Assembly (NCBI GenBank): GCA_965247705.1
Contig: CBDFHV010000031.1
Coordinates: 39,229-103,228 of the forward strand
DNA: 64,000 nt
Source of the DNA: CBDFHV01 sp965247705
GTDB taxonomy: Bacteria; Pseudomonadota; Alphaproteobacteria; Rhodospirillales; CAMCUA01
Reading direction: 5' to 3'
Part shown: piece after piece, positions 44,409 to 53,611 of the stretch
How the letters are laid out: the number at the start of each line of letters is the position of its first letter
How positions within the stretch are numbered: position 1 is the stretch's first letter
Program-made: the position numbers and the translations under genes
The notes under the pieces: generated by a model
Database searches by the model: none
Told to the model about the DNA's origin: nothing
The model's input: the letters and a program-made list of their open reading frames with translations, nothing else

Positions 44409-45458
44409 ATGGGGAGTCGCGGGACATTCGCGATCCTTGGCCGGGGGCGGAACGCCGTTTCCGCCTGCCTGTTTTATGCCGCGGCCATCCTGTGGCCAGG
44501 GGCCGGGGAGGCGGCCGTCGTGATCATGTATCACCGGTTCGGCGAGTCCACCCATCCGTCCACCAACATCACGATCGAGCAGTTCGAAGCCCATATTCGC
44601 GAGCTCGTATCGGGCCCCTACACCGTGGTGTCCTTGTCCCGGATTGCTCAGGCCGCGCGCGAAGGAACGCCGATGCCCGACCGCACCATCGGCTTGAGCG
44701 TCGACGATGCCTACCTTTCCGCCTACCGCGAAGCATGGCCCCGATTGCGCGCGGCGGGGTTGCCGTGGACGCTTTTCGTCGCCACCGACCCGGTGGATCG
44801 CAACGTGGCGCGATATATGACGTGGGATCAGATCCGGGAACTGGCGGCGGCCGGCGTCACGATCGGCAGCCAGACGGCGAGCCATCCCCACATGCCCATC
44901 GGCACACTGGAGGCCAACCGGGCAGAACTGGAGAGCGCGAACGGACGCTTCACCAAGGAACTGGGATCGGCGCCGGATCTGTTGGCTTATCCCTATGGCG
45001 AGACCAGCCGGGCCTTGATGGCGCTCTCCCGGGACATGGGATTCCAGGCGGCATTCGGCCAGCATTCGGGGGTCATCGGCCGGACGGCGGAGCGTTTCTA
45101 TCTGCCGCGGTTCGCCATGAACGAATCCTACGGCGACATGGCCCGATTCCGCTTGGCCGCGAACGCCCTTCCCCTCGAGGTATCGGGCGTGACGCCGGTG
45201 GATCCCCTGTTGCCGGCCAGCAAGAACCCCCCGGCGCTGGGCTTCACCCTCGAGGCCGAGGTTCCCGGCCTGGATCGACTGGCCTGCTATACCTCCCACG
45301 AGGGGCGAGTGCGGGTGGAGCGCCTGGGTGGAGTCAGGATGGAGATCCGGATGTCGTCGCCCTTTCCGCCGGGGCGGGGACGCATCAACTGCACTGTGCC
45401 GACGGCGGATGACCGTTGGCGCTGGTACGGGCGACAGTTCTACGCATTGGGTGGCTGA
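44409..45458 (+). CDS. Polysaccharide deacetylase (NodB-fold) family protein
   Basis: 349 residues. N-terminal signal or anchor (VSACLFYAAAILWPGAGEA) then VVIMYHRFGE, GLSVDDAYLSAY (metal Asp pair), TIGSQTASHPHMPIG (metal His residues) and DLLAYPYGETS. It acts on an extracytoplasmic glycan; substrate unknown. A C-terminal part of about 110 residues after the barrel (from about 240) is not part of NodB and is uncharacterised. The start ATG follows AAGGGGA; it is divergent from tsaB. Confidence 0.9.
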   Translation: MGSRGTFAILGRGRNAVSACLFYAAAILWPGAGEAAVVIMYHRFGESTHPSTNITIEQFEAHIRELVSGPYTVVSLSRIAQAAREGTPMPDRTIGLSVDDAYLSAYREAWPRLRAAGLPWTLFVATDPVDRNVARYMTWDQIRELAAAGVTIGSQTASHPHMPIGTLEANRAELESANGRFTKELGSAPDLLAYPYGETSRALMALSRDMGFQAAFGQHSGVIGRTAERFYLPRFAMNESYGDMARFRLAANALPLEVSGVTPVDPLLPASKNPPALGFTLEAEVPGLDRLACYTSHEGRVRVERLGGVRMEIRMSSPFPPGRGRINCTVPTADDRWRWYGRQFYALGG

Positions 45459-45506
45459 CCGGGCCACATGGGAAGCGCCAATTCGGGCCGGATCGGATGG
45501 CCCGGA

Positions 45507-46514
45507 TCAGATGGACGGAATGGCCTGGCGGCGCCGATCCCGCAGGCGGGCGCCGTCGAGCTCCCTGAGATTGTTGACCGAAATGATGATTCTCACGGAC
45601 CGGATGTAGTCCTTTCCGCGCTCCGAGTACTTCCGCAGCGTGCCGGCGAGGCGGAAGCCGTCAAGGGGCGTGCCCAGCCGACGTCGTTCCTGCCGGCGCA
45701 TACGGAATTCCCCATAGGCGCGATGGGTGTTGAGGTTGAAGGCATAGGCGCGGACACCGTCGATCAGGCTGTCGAACGCTTTGATCCGATGCCGCTTACC
45801 GTTGTCGCGCTGTTCCGGCACCATGTGCCGCTTCTTCGAAAACACCCATTGACCGAAGAGGGCGTTTCCCTCGCGAACGAAGCGCGACGTACCCCACCCA
45901 GATTCCTCGGCCGCCTGGGCAAGCGCCAGGGACGGCGGGATGACGTCGACGCGGCGCAGCAGCATATCCAGGTCGCCGTCGGGCACGTCGTACCGCTCCT
46001 TCATGACCATCAGCCACAGTCGGTCGGCGGCGCCCAGGGCTTCTCCCATGCGCTGCATGTAGCGCAAATTCCAGATGCGCCGGCGCCGTTCGACGATCTC
46101 CTCGTTCACTTGGAGGATCAGCGGCAGAACCGATTTGAAGAACACCGACTTGCGCTTGGTCACCTCGGTCACGTCGGCCATGTCTTGAGGAATCGTCGAC
46201 AGGAACAGGCGCGGCACCGTGACCCGGCCGGACTTGACGTCCTTCAGGTCGTAGCCGATCTCGCGAAACGCGTTCCACAGGCCATGCGCGGACAGCCGCG
46301 AGTTCAGGTTGGCAAGGAGAAACAGGCCGCCGTTCGGCGCCGCGCCGGGCGCTGCTACGGCGGGCTCCATCACCAAAGTCATCGGCGAGTCGGCGGCGAG
46401 GTTGGCCACGGGAACGCCCGTCGTCGCGGCTGGCGGACGAAAGGCCGCAAGCACGACGCCAAGGACGACGAGGGCTCCGAGAAAGCCCACTGAATAGCGT
46501 TGAAACACGGTCAT
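45507..46514 (-). CDS. Bax-like glucosaminidase domain protein
   Basis: 335 residues from ATG 46514. One N-terminal membrane helix (VGFLGALVVLGVVLAAF) anchors a periplasmic domain. The Bax/FlgJ-type glucosaminidase core is visible: IPPSLALAQAAEESGWGTSRFVREGNALFGQW (catalytic Glu in EESGWG) and KAFDSLIDGVRAYAFNLNTHRAYGEFR. It would cleave peptidoglycan glycan strands. It is downstream of trpS by 369 bp on the same strand. Confidence 0.9.
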   Translation of the reverse strand: MTVFQRYSVGFLGALVVLGVVLAAFRPPAATTGVPVANLAADSPMTLVMEPAVAAPGAAPNGGLFLLANLNSRLSAHGLWNAFREIGYDLKDVKSGRVTVPRLFLSTIPQDMADVTEVTKRKSVFFKSVLPLILQVNEEIVERRRRIWNLRYMQRMGEALGAADRLWLMVMKERYDVPDGDLDMLLRRVDVIPPSLALAQAAEESGWGTSRFVREGNALFGQWVFSKKRHMVPEQRDNGKRHRIKAFDSLIDGVRAYAFNLNTHRAYGEFRMRRQERRRLGTPLDGFRLAGTLRKYSERGKDYIRSVRIIISVNNLRELDGARLRDRRRQAIPSI

Positions 46515-46883
46515 GATTTCATCGACGACCACTCCGGAGCCCTGACTCCGGAGCACCTATTGGTCACGTCAACCCCCCCTAAACCTCACTGTCCCCCGCG
46601 ACCGTCGCCACGGTCATGGAAGCGCTGGTACCCCCCTCAAATGTGCGAATCCCTTGGCCGGCAAAGAGCGAATCCAATGTACCCAAGATCGGTCGCGTTT
46701 GCCAGCGTTTTCCAGCAAAAACTGGCCTGGGGGGCCACTTTTCACGTCGGGACCATTGGGTCATTTATCGAAATCAATTCGTTCCGCCTCTCAATCAAAC
46801 CGGGCGGGCCGTCCTAACCTGTTGAGGCTCAAGGGGATATCCTTCGAACCGGGAAGACAAGCGTCGTCGGCCGAGGGAAAATT
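46515..46883. other. trpS-Bax spacer
   Basis: 369 bp without a convincing gene. It contains two CTCCGGAG palindromes (46532-46539 and 46546-46553, 14 bp apart) just upstream of the Bax-like gene and a weak terminator-like hairpin at 46717-46737. Several short frames occur but have no ribosome sites or family similarity. Confidence 0.5.
46717..46737 (-). terminator. Weak terminator candidate after trpS
   Basis: Minus strand: TGGCC (46737-46733) pairs with GGCCA (46727-46723), followed by GTTTTT. The stem is only 5-6 bp and lies about 150 bp beyond the trpS stop. Confidence 0.3.
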
Positions 46884-47882
46884 CTAGCTCGTCAGGAATC
46901 CAACGATCTGGTGAATCTCCGCCAGTACGGGCGCCGACAGCTCCCGGGCGCGCGCCGATCCCCGGGCGAGGGTGGCGTCCACGTGGCCGGGGTCCCGCAA
47001 CAGACGACGCATTTCGTCCTGAATGGGGGACAACCGGGACACGGCAAGGTCCGACAGGCGACCCTTGAAATCGGAGAAATTCACGCCGCCGAACTCGGCG
47101 CAAACCCGCTCGATGTCGGTGTCGGAAAACGCGGCGTAGAGGTCCATCAGGTTCGCCGCCTCGGGCCGGTCTTCCAGGGCTTTGGGGTCCTCGGGCAGGG
47201 GATGGGGGTCGGTCTTGGCCTTGCGCAGCTTCAGCGCGATGGCATCGGCGTCGTCGGTCATGTTGATGCGGGAATAGTCCGACGGATCGGACTTGCTCAT
47301 CTTCTTGGACCCGTCGCGCAGGGACATCACCCGCGTCGCGGCGCCGAAGATCAGGGGCTCGACCACGGGAAAGAAGTCGACCTTGAAATCCGCGTTGAAC
47401 TTCTGCGCGATGTCGCGGGTCAATTCCAGATGCTGCTTCTGGTCTTCGCCCACCGGCACGTGGGTGGCCTTGTAGAGCAGGATGTCGGCGGCCATCAGGT
47501 TGGGATAGGCGTAGAGGCCCACCGACGCGTTCTCCCTGTGCTTGCCCGCCTTCTCCTTGAACTGGGTCATGCGGTTGAGCCAACCAAGGCGCGCCACGCA
47601 GTTGAAGATCCAAGCCAGTTCCGCGTGCCCGGACACCTGGCTCTGGTTGAACAGGATGTTTTTCTCGGCGTCGATGCCGGCGGCCAGCAGGCCGGCGGCC
47701 ACCTCGCGGGTGTTGGCCCGCAGTTCGTCCGGCTCCTGCCAGGCGGTGATGGCGTGCAGGTCGACGATGCAATAGAGGCACGCGTAGTCCGCCTGCAGGC
47801 GCACCCAGTTGCGGATCGCCCCCAGGTAGTTGCCCAGGTGAAGGTTGCCGGTGGGCTGCACGCCCGAGAATATGCGGTTCAT
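46884..47882 (-). CDS. trpS: Tryptophanyl-tRNA synthetase
   Basis: 332 residues from ATG 47882. Class I aminoacyl-tRNA synthetase. The HIGH-like motif is PTGNLHLGNYLGA (about 10-22) and the KMSKS motif is complete in DGSKKMSKSDPSD (about 193-205). It lies 65 bp after murJ, the order seen in related genomes. Confidence 0.98.
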   Translation of the reverse strand: MNRIFSGVQPTGNLHLGNYLGAIRNWVRLQADYACLYCIVDLHAITAWQEPDELRANTREVAAGLLAAGIDAEKNILFNQSQVSGHAELAWIFNCVARLGWLNRMTQFKEKAGKHRENASVGLYAYPNLMAADILLYKATHVPVGEDQKQHLELTRDIAQKFNADFKVDFFPVVEPLIFGAATRVMSLRDGSKKMSKSDPSDYSRINMTDDADAIALKLRKAKTDPHPLPEDPKALEDRPEAANLMDLYAAFSDTDIERVCAEFGGVNFSDFKGRLSDLAVSRLSPIQDEMRRLLRDPGHVDATLARGSARARELSAPVLAEIHQIVGFLTS

Positions 47883-47947
47883 GGGAGGGTTGCCGTTCGC
47901 GGTGGCCGAAATGGGCGCGGCGTTTATGGCCATGCCGGCGCCCGTGG

Positions 47948-49498
47948 TCAAGCGGGCCCGCGGCGCAGGCTCGAACGCAGCTCCTGCCAGCGGGCGGCGC
48001 CCAGGACCTGGACCAGAAGGGCGAAGGCGGCGAGACCGCCAGCCACCAAAAGGCACAATCCGCCCAGGCGGGCGGGGAAATCCGCGGACAATGGGGCCGA
48101 CAGGCCCTGGGCGGCGGCCCATAGTCCGGCGCCCATGGCGGCGCTGGCGAGGAGCATGCGCGGCAGCCGGCGGCGCAGACGACCGTCGACCATCAGATGA
48201 CCGCGGCGATGCAGGATGAAGGCCATCAGCCCCGCGTTGAGCCATGAAGCGGCGGCGGTGGCCATGGCCAGCCCTACGTGCAGGAACGGACCCATCAGGA
48301 GCAGGGCCAGGATCACGTTTACCCCCATGCAGCCGACGGCGATCTTCACCGGGGTGGCGGTATCCTCGCGGGCGAAGTATCCGGGGGCCAGGACCTTGAC
48401 CAGCACGAAGGCGGGCAGGCCGATCGCATAGATGGCCAGGGCCGCGCTGGTCGCCGCCGCTTGCGCCGGGCCGAAGGCGCCCCGCTCCAGCAGCACGCCG
48501 ATGACCGGCCCGGGAATGACCAACAGGGCCGCCGCCGCCGGCAAGGTGAGAAGGCAGGCGAACTCCAGGGCCCGGTTCTGGCTGTCCGCGGCTTCCGCTT
48601 GGCGTTCGGCGGTCAGTTGCCGGGTCAATGTCGGCAACAGGGCCGTTCCCACGGCCACGCCGACCACGCCCAGTGGCAGCTGAGTGACCCGATCCGCGTA
48701 GAACAAGTACGAGATGGACCCCGACGGCAGGAAGGAAGCGATGATCATGTCGACCAGCAAGTTGATCTGATAGACCCCGGCGCCCAACGCCACCGGCAGC
48801 AGCCGCCGCAACAGCCGGCGCACCCCGACCGTCAACCGGGGACGGGGCAGGCGCAGGACCATGTCGCCCCGGGCGCAGGCCCACAGCAGCCACGACAACT
48901 GCATCACCCCCGCCAGGGCGACGCCCCAGGCAAGAGCATGGGCGGGACTGGGAAGAAGCGGGGTCAAGCCCAGGAGGGCGCCGATCAGGCACAGGTTCAG
49001 CAGCACCGGCGTGGCCGCCGCCGCGGCGAACCTGCCCAGTGAGTTCAGGACTCCGGCCATCAGGGAGACCAGCGACACGAACAACAGGTAGGGGAATGTG
49101 ATCCGGGTCAAGGTGACGGTAAGGTCGAACTTATTCGCATCGTCGACGAACCCGGGGGCGAACCCGACCAGGGCGATGGGCATCGCCATTTCCATCACCG
49201 CCACGAACAGCACCAGAACCGCCGCCAGGACGGCCAGGGATTCCTCGGCGAACCGGCGCGCGGCGTCACGGCCATCGCGCTCCAAATGACCGGCGAACAA
49301 GGGCACGAAGGCGAGGTTGAAGGCGCCCTCGGCGAACAACCGGCGAAACAGGTTGGGCAGCTTGAAGGCGACGAAGAAGGCGTCGGCCAGTCCCCCGGCC
49401 CCAAGGATCGCCGCGATCAGGATGTCGCGGGTCATGCCGAGGACGCGGCTGACCATGGTCAGGCCGCCGATGGTGGCGATGTTGCGGACGATGGCCAT
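47948..49498 (-). CDS. murJ: Lipid II flippase MurJ
   Basis: 516 residues with about 14 membrane segments. Flips lipid II across the inner membrane for peptidoglycan synthesis. Landmarks: ATIGGLTMVSRVLGMTRDILIA at the start, NLFRRLFAEGAFNLAFVPLF (family signature with essential Arg residues) and YFAREDTATPVKIA. It begins 28 bp after glnD on the same strand. Confidence 0.97.
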   Translation of the reverse strand: MAIVRNIATIGGLTMVSRVLGMTRDILIAAILGAGGLADAFFVAFKLPNLFRRLFAEGAFNLAFVPLFAGHLERDGRDAARRFAEESLAVLAAVLVLFVAVMEMAMPIALVGFAPGFVDDANKFDLTVTLTRITFPYLLFVSLVSLMAGVLNSLGRFAAAAATPVLLNLCLIGALLGLTPLLPSPAHALAWGVALAGVMQLSWLLWACARGDMVLRLPRPRLTVGVRRLLRRLLPVALGAGVYQINLLVDMIIASFLPSGSISYLFYADRVTQLPLGVVGVAVGTALLPTLTRQLTAERQAEAADSQNRALEFACLLTLPAAAALLVIPGPVIGVLLERGAFGPAQAAATSAALAIYAIGLPAFVLVKVLAPGYFAREDTATPVKIAVGCMGVNVILALLLMGPFLHVGLAMATAAASWLNAGLMAFILHRRGHLMVDGRLRRRLPRMLLASAAMGAGLWAAAQGLSAPLSADFPARLGGLCLLVAGGLAAFALLVQVLGAARWQELRSSLRRGPA

Positions 49499-49526
49499 GG
49501 CGGGCCGGGCGGGCGCGGCGCCGAGG

Positions 49527-52313
49527 CTACTCGGCGGCGGCCGGCGTCTCGGCGCGCGCCTCCGGCGGGGTTATGGCCTCCAGCAGGGCTTGCCGGATCC
49601 GCTCCAGCCGGTCCTCTCGCACCACCTTGAGGCCGAACAGGTCCTTGACATAGAACACGTCCACCGCCTGCGCCCCGTAGGTGGACACGTGGGCGCTGGC
49701 GATTTGCAGACCGAGGGCGGTGAGCGCCGAGGTCACGTCATAGAGGAAGCCCGGGCGATCGCGGCCGTTGACCTCGATCACCGTGTGGTTGGCGCTTGCC
49801 CGATTGTCGACGATGGCCCGCGACGGCACCCGGAAGACCCGGGCGCGGAATCGGCCGAGGCGGGCGCGCATCCTCAGCAGTTCCTGCGGTACGTCCAGAC
49901 GCTCGGCCAGAGCGCTCTCGATCCGCCGCCACAGCCGCTTCAGGCGGTGCGGATCGGCGAATGCGCCGCCGGCGGAGTCCTGGACGAAGAAGGTGTCCAG
50001 CGCCATGCCATTGGTCAGCGTAGTGATCTTGGCGTCGACGATGGAAGCTTCGCTGAGGGCCATGGCGCCGGCGATTCGGGCGAACAGGCCCGGATGATCT
50101 CGCGTGTAGACGACGATCTCCGTAATGTCCCGATCTTCCAGCACCCGGGTTTCGATGTGGCGATCCAGCCCCCGGGATTCGGCCTGCCGCGCGATCCCGG
50201 CATGATGCCGATGGGCCTCGGCGTCGAAGCTCAGCCAGTAGGCGTCGGTGCCCAGCGCCAGGTGCGCCTCGATGGCGTCCGCCGGCCAGTCCGCTAGGCT
50301 CTCTCGAAGCGCGTTCTTGGCCTGGGACACCCGCGCTTCCAGGCGGGCGTCGGGAAGCCCGCCGGTCATCGCTTCCATGGCCCGGTAGTAGACCTCGCGC
50401 AACAGGGTCGCTTTCCAGCCGTTCCACACCCCTGGCCCCACGGCGCGGATGTCGGCGACGGTCAGCACCAGAAGCAGGCGCAAACGCTCCGGCGACTGCA
50501 CGAACTCCACCAGATCGGCGATGGTTTTGGGTTCCTCCAGGTCCCGCTTGAAGGCCACCTCGGGCAGCACAAGGTGGTGGCGCACCAGCCAGCTCACGGT
50601 CTCCGTCTCCCATTCGCTGAGCCCCAGGCGCGGCCCCAGTTTGCGGGCGATGCGGGACCCGGTATCGGCGTGTTTGCCGCCGCGGCCCTTGGCGATGTCG
50701 TGCAGCAGCACGCCCACGTAGAGGACGCGGCGGGACTGAAGCTCGTGGATGACGTGGGCCGAGACCGGATGGTCGGCGGCCAACTCCCCGGTCTCGATAC
50801 GGTGCACGATGTCGATCGCCCGGATGGTGTGCTCGTCCACCGTGTAGACGTGGTACATGTCGTACTGCATCTGGGCGACGACGCGGCCGAATTCGCGGAC
50901 GAAGCGGCCGAAGACCCCGGCCTCGTTGAGCCGGGTCAGGGTAATGCGCGGCCCCTTGGGCGACGTGAGCATGTCCAGGAAAAGCCGGTTGGCTTCCGGG
51001 TCGTGACGCAGATTGCGGTCGATCAGCTTGAGATTCTGGCGCACCTGGCGCAGCGCCCGGGGATGGATGTCCAGGTCCCGCTCCTGGGCGGTGTGAAACA
51101 GGCGCAGCAGGTTGACCGGGTCTTGCCGGAACACCTCGGGGCCGTCCACCGACAGACGGCCGCTTTCCACGGGAAATCCGTCGACGTTGTCGTCCGCGCC
51201 CAAGGGCCAACGGAAAGCGAACCGGGAAGTCCTTTTCTTTTGCTGTTCCTCCAGCACGGCGCACAGGATTCGGGTCAGTTCGCCCACGTCCTTGGCGACC
51301 AGGAAGTAGTGCTTCATGAACCGTTCGACGCCGCGGGTGCCGGTGTGAGGGGTGTAGCCCATGCGCTCGCCGATGGCGGTCTGGATGTCGAAGCTCAGCC
51401 GCTCCTCCGCCCGCCCGGCCAGCAAGTGGAGATGACAGCGCACGGTCCACAGGAAATTCTCGGCCTTGGCGAAGCGCCGTGCGTCCTCAGGGGTAAACAC
51501 CTTGCGCCGCACCAAGTCGTCCACGGCGCGTACCCGGTAGAGGTACTTGGCGATCCAGAACAAGGTCTGCAGGTCGCGCAAGCCGCCCTTGCCTTCCTTG
51601 ACGTTGGGCTCCAGCACGTAGCGGCTGTTGCCCGTGCGTTGGTGCCGGGCGTCCCGCTCGGTCAGCTTGGCTTCGACGAAAGCGGGGCCGGTGCCCGCCA
51701 TCAGGCGCCGGTCGAAGCGGCGCCAGAAAGTTCGGAACAGGGCCCCATCCCCGCCCAGGGGCCGGGCTTCCAGCAGGCTCGTGCGCACACTCATGTCATC
51801 GGTGGCGATCCGCATGGCCTCATCGATTGTGCGCACCGCGTGGCCCACGCGGAGGCCCATGTCCCACAGGGTATAGAGCATGAACTCGACGACCTGCTCG
51901 CCGCGCGGGGTCTGCTTGTAGGGCAGCAGGAACATCAGATCGATATCGGAGAAGGGCGCCAGGGAGCCGCGGCCATAGCCGCCGGTAGCGACCACGCAAA
52001 GCTGCTCTCCCTTGGTCGGATTGGCCAGGGGATAGAGGGTCTCGACCGTGACGTCGTAAAGGGCGGCGATCACCAGGTCCATGAGCCGGGCGTGGGAGCG
52101 GGCGGTTTCCTCGCCGAAGGCGGCGCGGGATTCGAACCGGGTACGCAGGGTCCGGCGCGCCTCGTCCAGGCCCGCCTTGAGCACCGTTCGCACTCGATCG
52201 CCGGCCCGGGCGCGGGGCGCGTCGGCCAGGGCGTCCGCCAGGCGGGCCTTCATATCCGGCAATTCGGTCCCGACGTCTTCGGGCGGCGGAGTCTTCATTT
52301 TGATCGCGGTCAT
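49527..52313 (-). CDS. glnD: [Protein-PII] uridylyltransferase/uridylyl-removing enzyme
   Basis: 928 residues from ATG 52313; ATG 52298 (MKTPPPED) is an alternative and both lack a strong ribosome site. Nitrogen sensor that modifies GlnB/GlnK. The nucleotidyltransferase has VVATGGYGRGSLAPFSDIDLMFL. The HD domain has VLLHDIAKGRGGKHADTG and WLVRHHLVLPEVAFKRDLEEP. Two ACT domains are at the C-terminus (VYTRDHPGLFARIAGAMAL and EVNGRDRPGFLYDVTSAL). Length is typical for alphaproteobacteria. Confidence 0.97.
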   Translation of the reverse strand: MTAIKMKTPPPEDVGTELPDMKARLADALADAPRARAGDRVRTVLKAGLDEARRTLRTRFESRAAFGEETARSHARLMDLVIAALYDVTVETLYPLANPTKGEQLCVVATGGYGRGSLAPFSDIDLMFLLPYKQTPRGEQVVEFMLYTLWDMGLRVGHAVRTIDEAMRIATDDMSVRTSLLEARPLGGDGALFRTFWRRFDRRLMAGTGPAFVEAKLTERDARHQRTGNSRYVLEPNVKEGKGGLRDLQTLFWIAKYLYRVRAVDDLVRRKVFTPEDARRFAKAENFLWTVRCHLHLLAGRAEERLSFDIQTAIGERMGYTPHTGTRGVERFMKHYFLVAKDVGELTRILCAVLEEQQKKRTSRFAFRWPLGADDNVDGFPVESGRLSVDGPEVFRQDPVNLLRLFHTAQERDLDIHPRALRQVRQNLKLIDRNLRHDPEANRLFLDMLTSPKGPRITLTRLNEAGVFGRFVREFGRVVAQMQYDMYHVYTVDEHTIRAIDIVHRIETGELAADHPVSAHVIHELQSRRVLYVGVLLHDIAKGRGGKHADTGSRIARKLGPRLGLSEWETETVSWLVRHHLVLPEVAFKRDLEEPKTIADLVEFVQSPERLRLLLVLTVADIRAVGPGVWNGWKATLLREVYYRAMEAMTGGLPDARLEARVSQAKNALRESLADWPADAIEAHLALGTDAYWLSFDAEAHRHHAGIARQAESRGLDRHIETRVLEDRDITEIVVYTRDHPGLFARIAGAMALSEASIVDAKITTLTNGMALDTFFVQDSAGGAFADPHRLKRLWRRIESALAERLDVPQELLRMRARLGRFRARVFRVPSRAIVDNRASANHTVIEVNGRDRPGFLYDVTSALTALGLQIASAHVSTYGAQAVDVFYVKDLFGLKVVREDRLERIRQALLEAITPPEARAETPAAAE

Positions 52314-52405
52314 GGGCCCGGTCGCTAAGATTGCTAGAAGGGTGAACCGCCACCGCCGCCTTCGCAAGAGGCATGGCGACAGGCCGACACGGCAAGGAGG
52401 ACGCC

Positions 52406-53425
52406 ATGGGGACGGAATCCATGCGGGCGATGGTGCTCGAGGCCCCGGGCGCCCCGCTCACGCTCCGCCGCCGGTCGCGGCCCGAGCCGGGACCCGGCCA
52501 AGCGCTGGTCCGGGTCCATGCCTGCGGGGTCTGCCGCACCGACCTTCACCTGGTGGACGGGGAGCTGACCGAACCGGCCCTGCCCATCGTGCCGGGCCAC
52601 GAGGCGGTGGGCCGGGTGGCCGCCACGGGCGCCGGGGTGGAGCGATTCGCCGAGGATGCGCGGGTGGGGGTGCCGTGGCTGGGCCACACCTGCGGCGAAT
52701 GCGACTATTGCAGCGCCGGGCGGGAGAACCTGTGTCCCCATGCCCGCTTCACCGGCTATCAGATCGACGGCGGCTACGGGGACTACCTGCTGGTGGACCA
52801 GCGCTTTTGCTTCCCGATCCATGGCGACTATTCGGACGCCCAAGCCGCGCCGCTGCTGTGTGCCGGGCTGATCGGCCACCGCGCGCTGCGCAAGGCGGGC
52901 GATCCCCGGCGGCTCGGCATCTACGGATTCGGCGCGGCGGCCCACATCGTCGCCCAGGTGGCCCGCTGGGAGGGGCGCGAGGTCTACGCCTTCGTCCGCC
53001 CCGGCGACGACGCGGCCGCCGCCTTCGCCCGCGATCTGGGGGCCGTGTGGGCAGGCCAGTCCGATAGTCCCGCGCCGGAGCCCCTGGACGCGGCCATCAT
53101 CTTCGCCCCCGTCGGCGCCCTGGTGCCGGCGGCGCTGAAGGCCGTGGCCCCCGGCGGCCGGGTGGTCTGCGCCGGCATCCATATGAGCGACATCCCCGCC
53201 TTCCCCTACGAGATCCTGTGGCGAGAGCGGGAAATCGTCTCCGTCGCCAACCTCACCCGCCGTGATGGCGAGGAATTCCTCGCCCTCGCCCCCAAGGTCC
53301 CCGTGCGCACCACGGTCGAGACCTACCCCTTGGAACGGGCCAACGAAGCCCTCGACGATTTGCGCGCCGGCCGGGTCCGCGGGGCGGCGGTGCTGGATAT
53401 GGATGCGCCGGCGGTGCCGCAATAG
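52406..53425 (+). CDS. Zinc-dependent alcohol dehydrogenase (MDR family)
   Basis: 339 residues from ATG 52406, with a perfect AAGGAGG 5 bp upstream; a longer frame upstream lacks this. The catalytic zinc site is seen as HACGVCRTDLH and VPGHEAVGRV. The structural zinc has four Cys in CGECDYCSAGRENLC. The NAD(P) fold is LGIYGFGAAAHIVAQVA. It most resembles the AdhP/YjgB-like zinc alcohol dehydrogenases; substrate unknown. Confidence 0.92.
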   Translation: MGTESMRAMVLEAPGAPLTLRRRSRPEPGPGQALVRVHACGVCRTDLHLVDGELTEPALPIVPGHEAVGRVAATGAGVERFAEDARVGVPWLGHTCGECDYCSAGRENLCPHARFTGYQIDGGYGDYLLVDQRFCFPIHGDYSDAQAAPLLCAGLIGHRALRKAGDPRRLGIYGFGAAAHIVAQVARWEGREVYAFVRPGDDAAAAFARDLGAVWAGQSDSPAPEPLDAAIIFAPVGALVPAALKAVAPGGRVVCAGIHMSDIPAFPYEILWREREIVSVANLTRRDGEEFLALAPKVPVRTTVETYPLERANEALDDLRAGRVRGAAVLDMDAPAVPQ

Positions 53426-53478
53426 CGGTCATAGGCCCCCTTGGAATTGCCTTCAACAGCGTGGGCGGATCGAAGGGC

Positions 53479-53546
53479 GGGCGGGTCTCAGACCCGCCCC
53501 TACGGCCCCGTTGTCCCTTGCGTAGGGGCCGGTCTCAGACCGGCCC
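53479..53546. repeat. Paired GGTCTCAGACC palindromes between adh and SDR genes
   Basis: Two 21-bp hairpins: GGGCGGGTC-TCA-GACCCGCCC (53479-53499) and GGGCCGGTC-TCA-GACCGGCCC (53526-53546). They share the TCA loop and layout, with one G/C swap per arm, and are flanked by CCTAC and GTAGG on the facing sides. They look like two copies of a dispersed hairpin element in inverted order. They may also end transcription from both convergent genes. Confidence 0.7.
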
Positions 53547-53611
53547 GCTTGGCGCGTGGGTGGCCATAGACCGGGGGGAAGGTAAGTGCGCCTTTCAGTC
53601 CCTTGCCTGCC

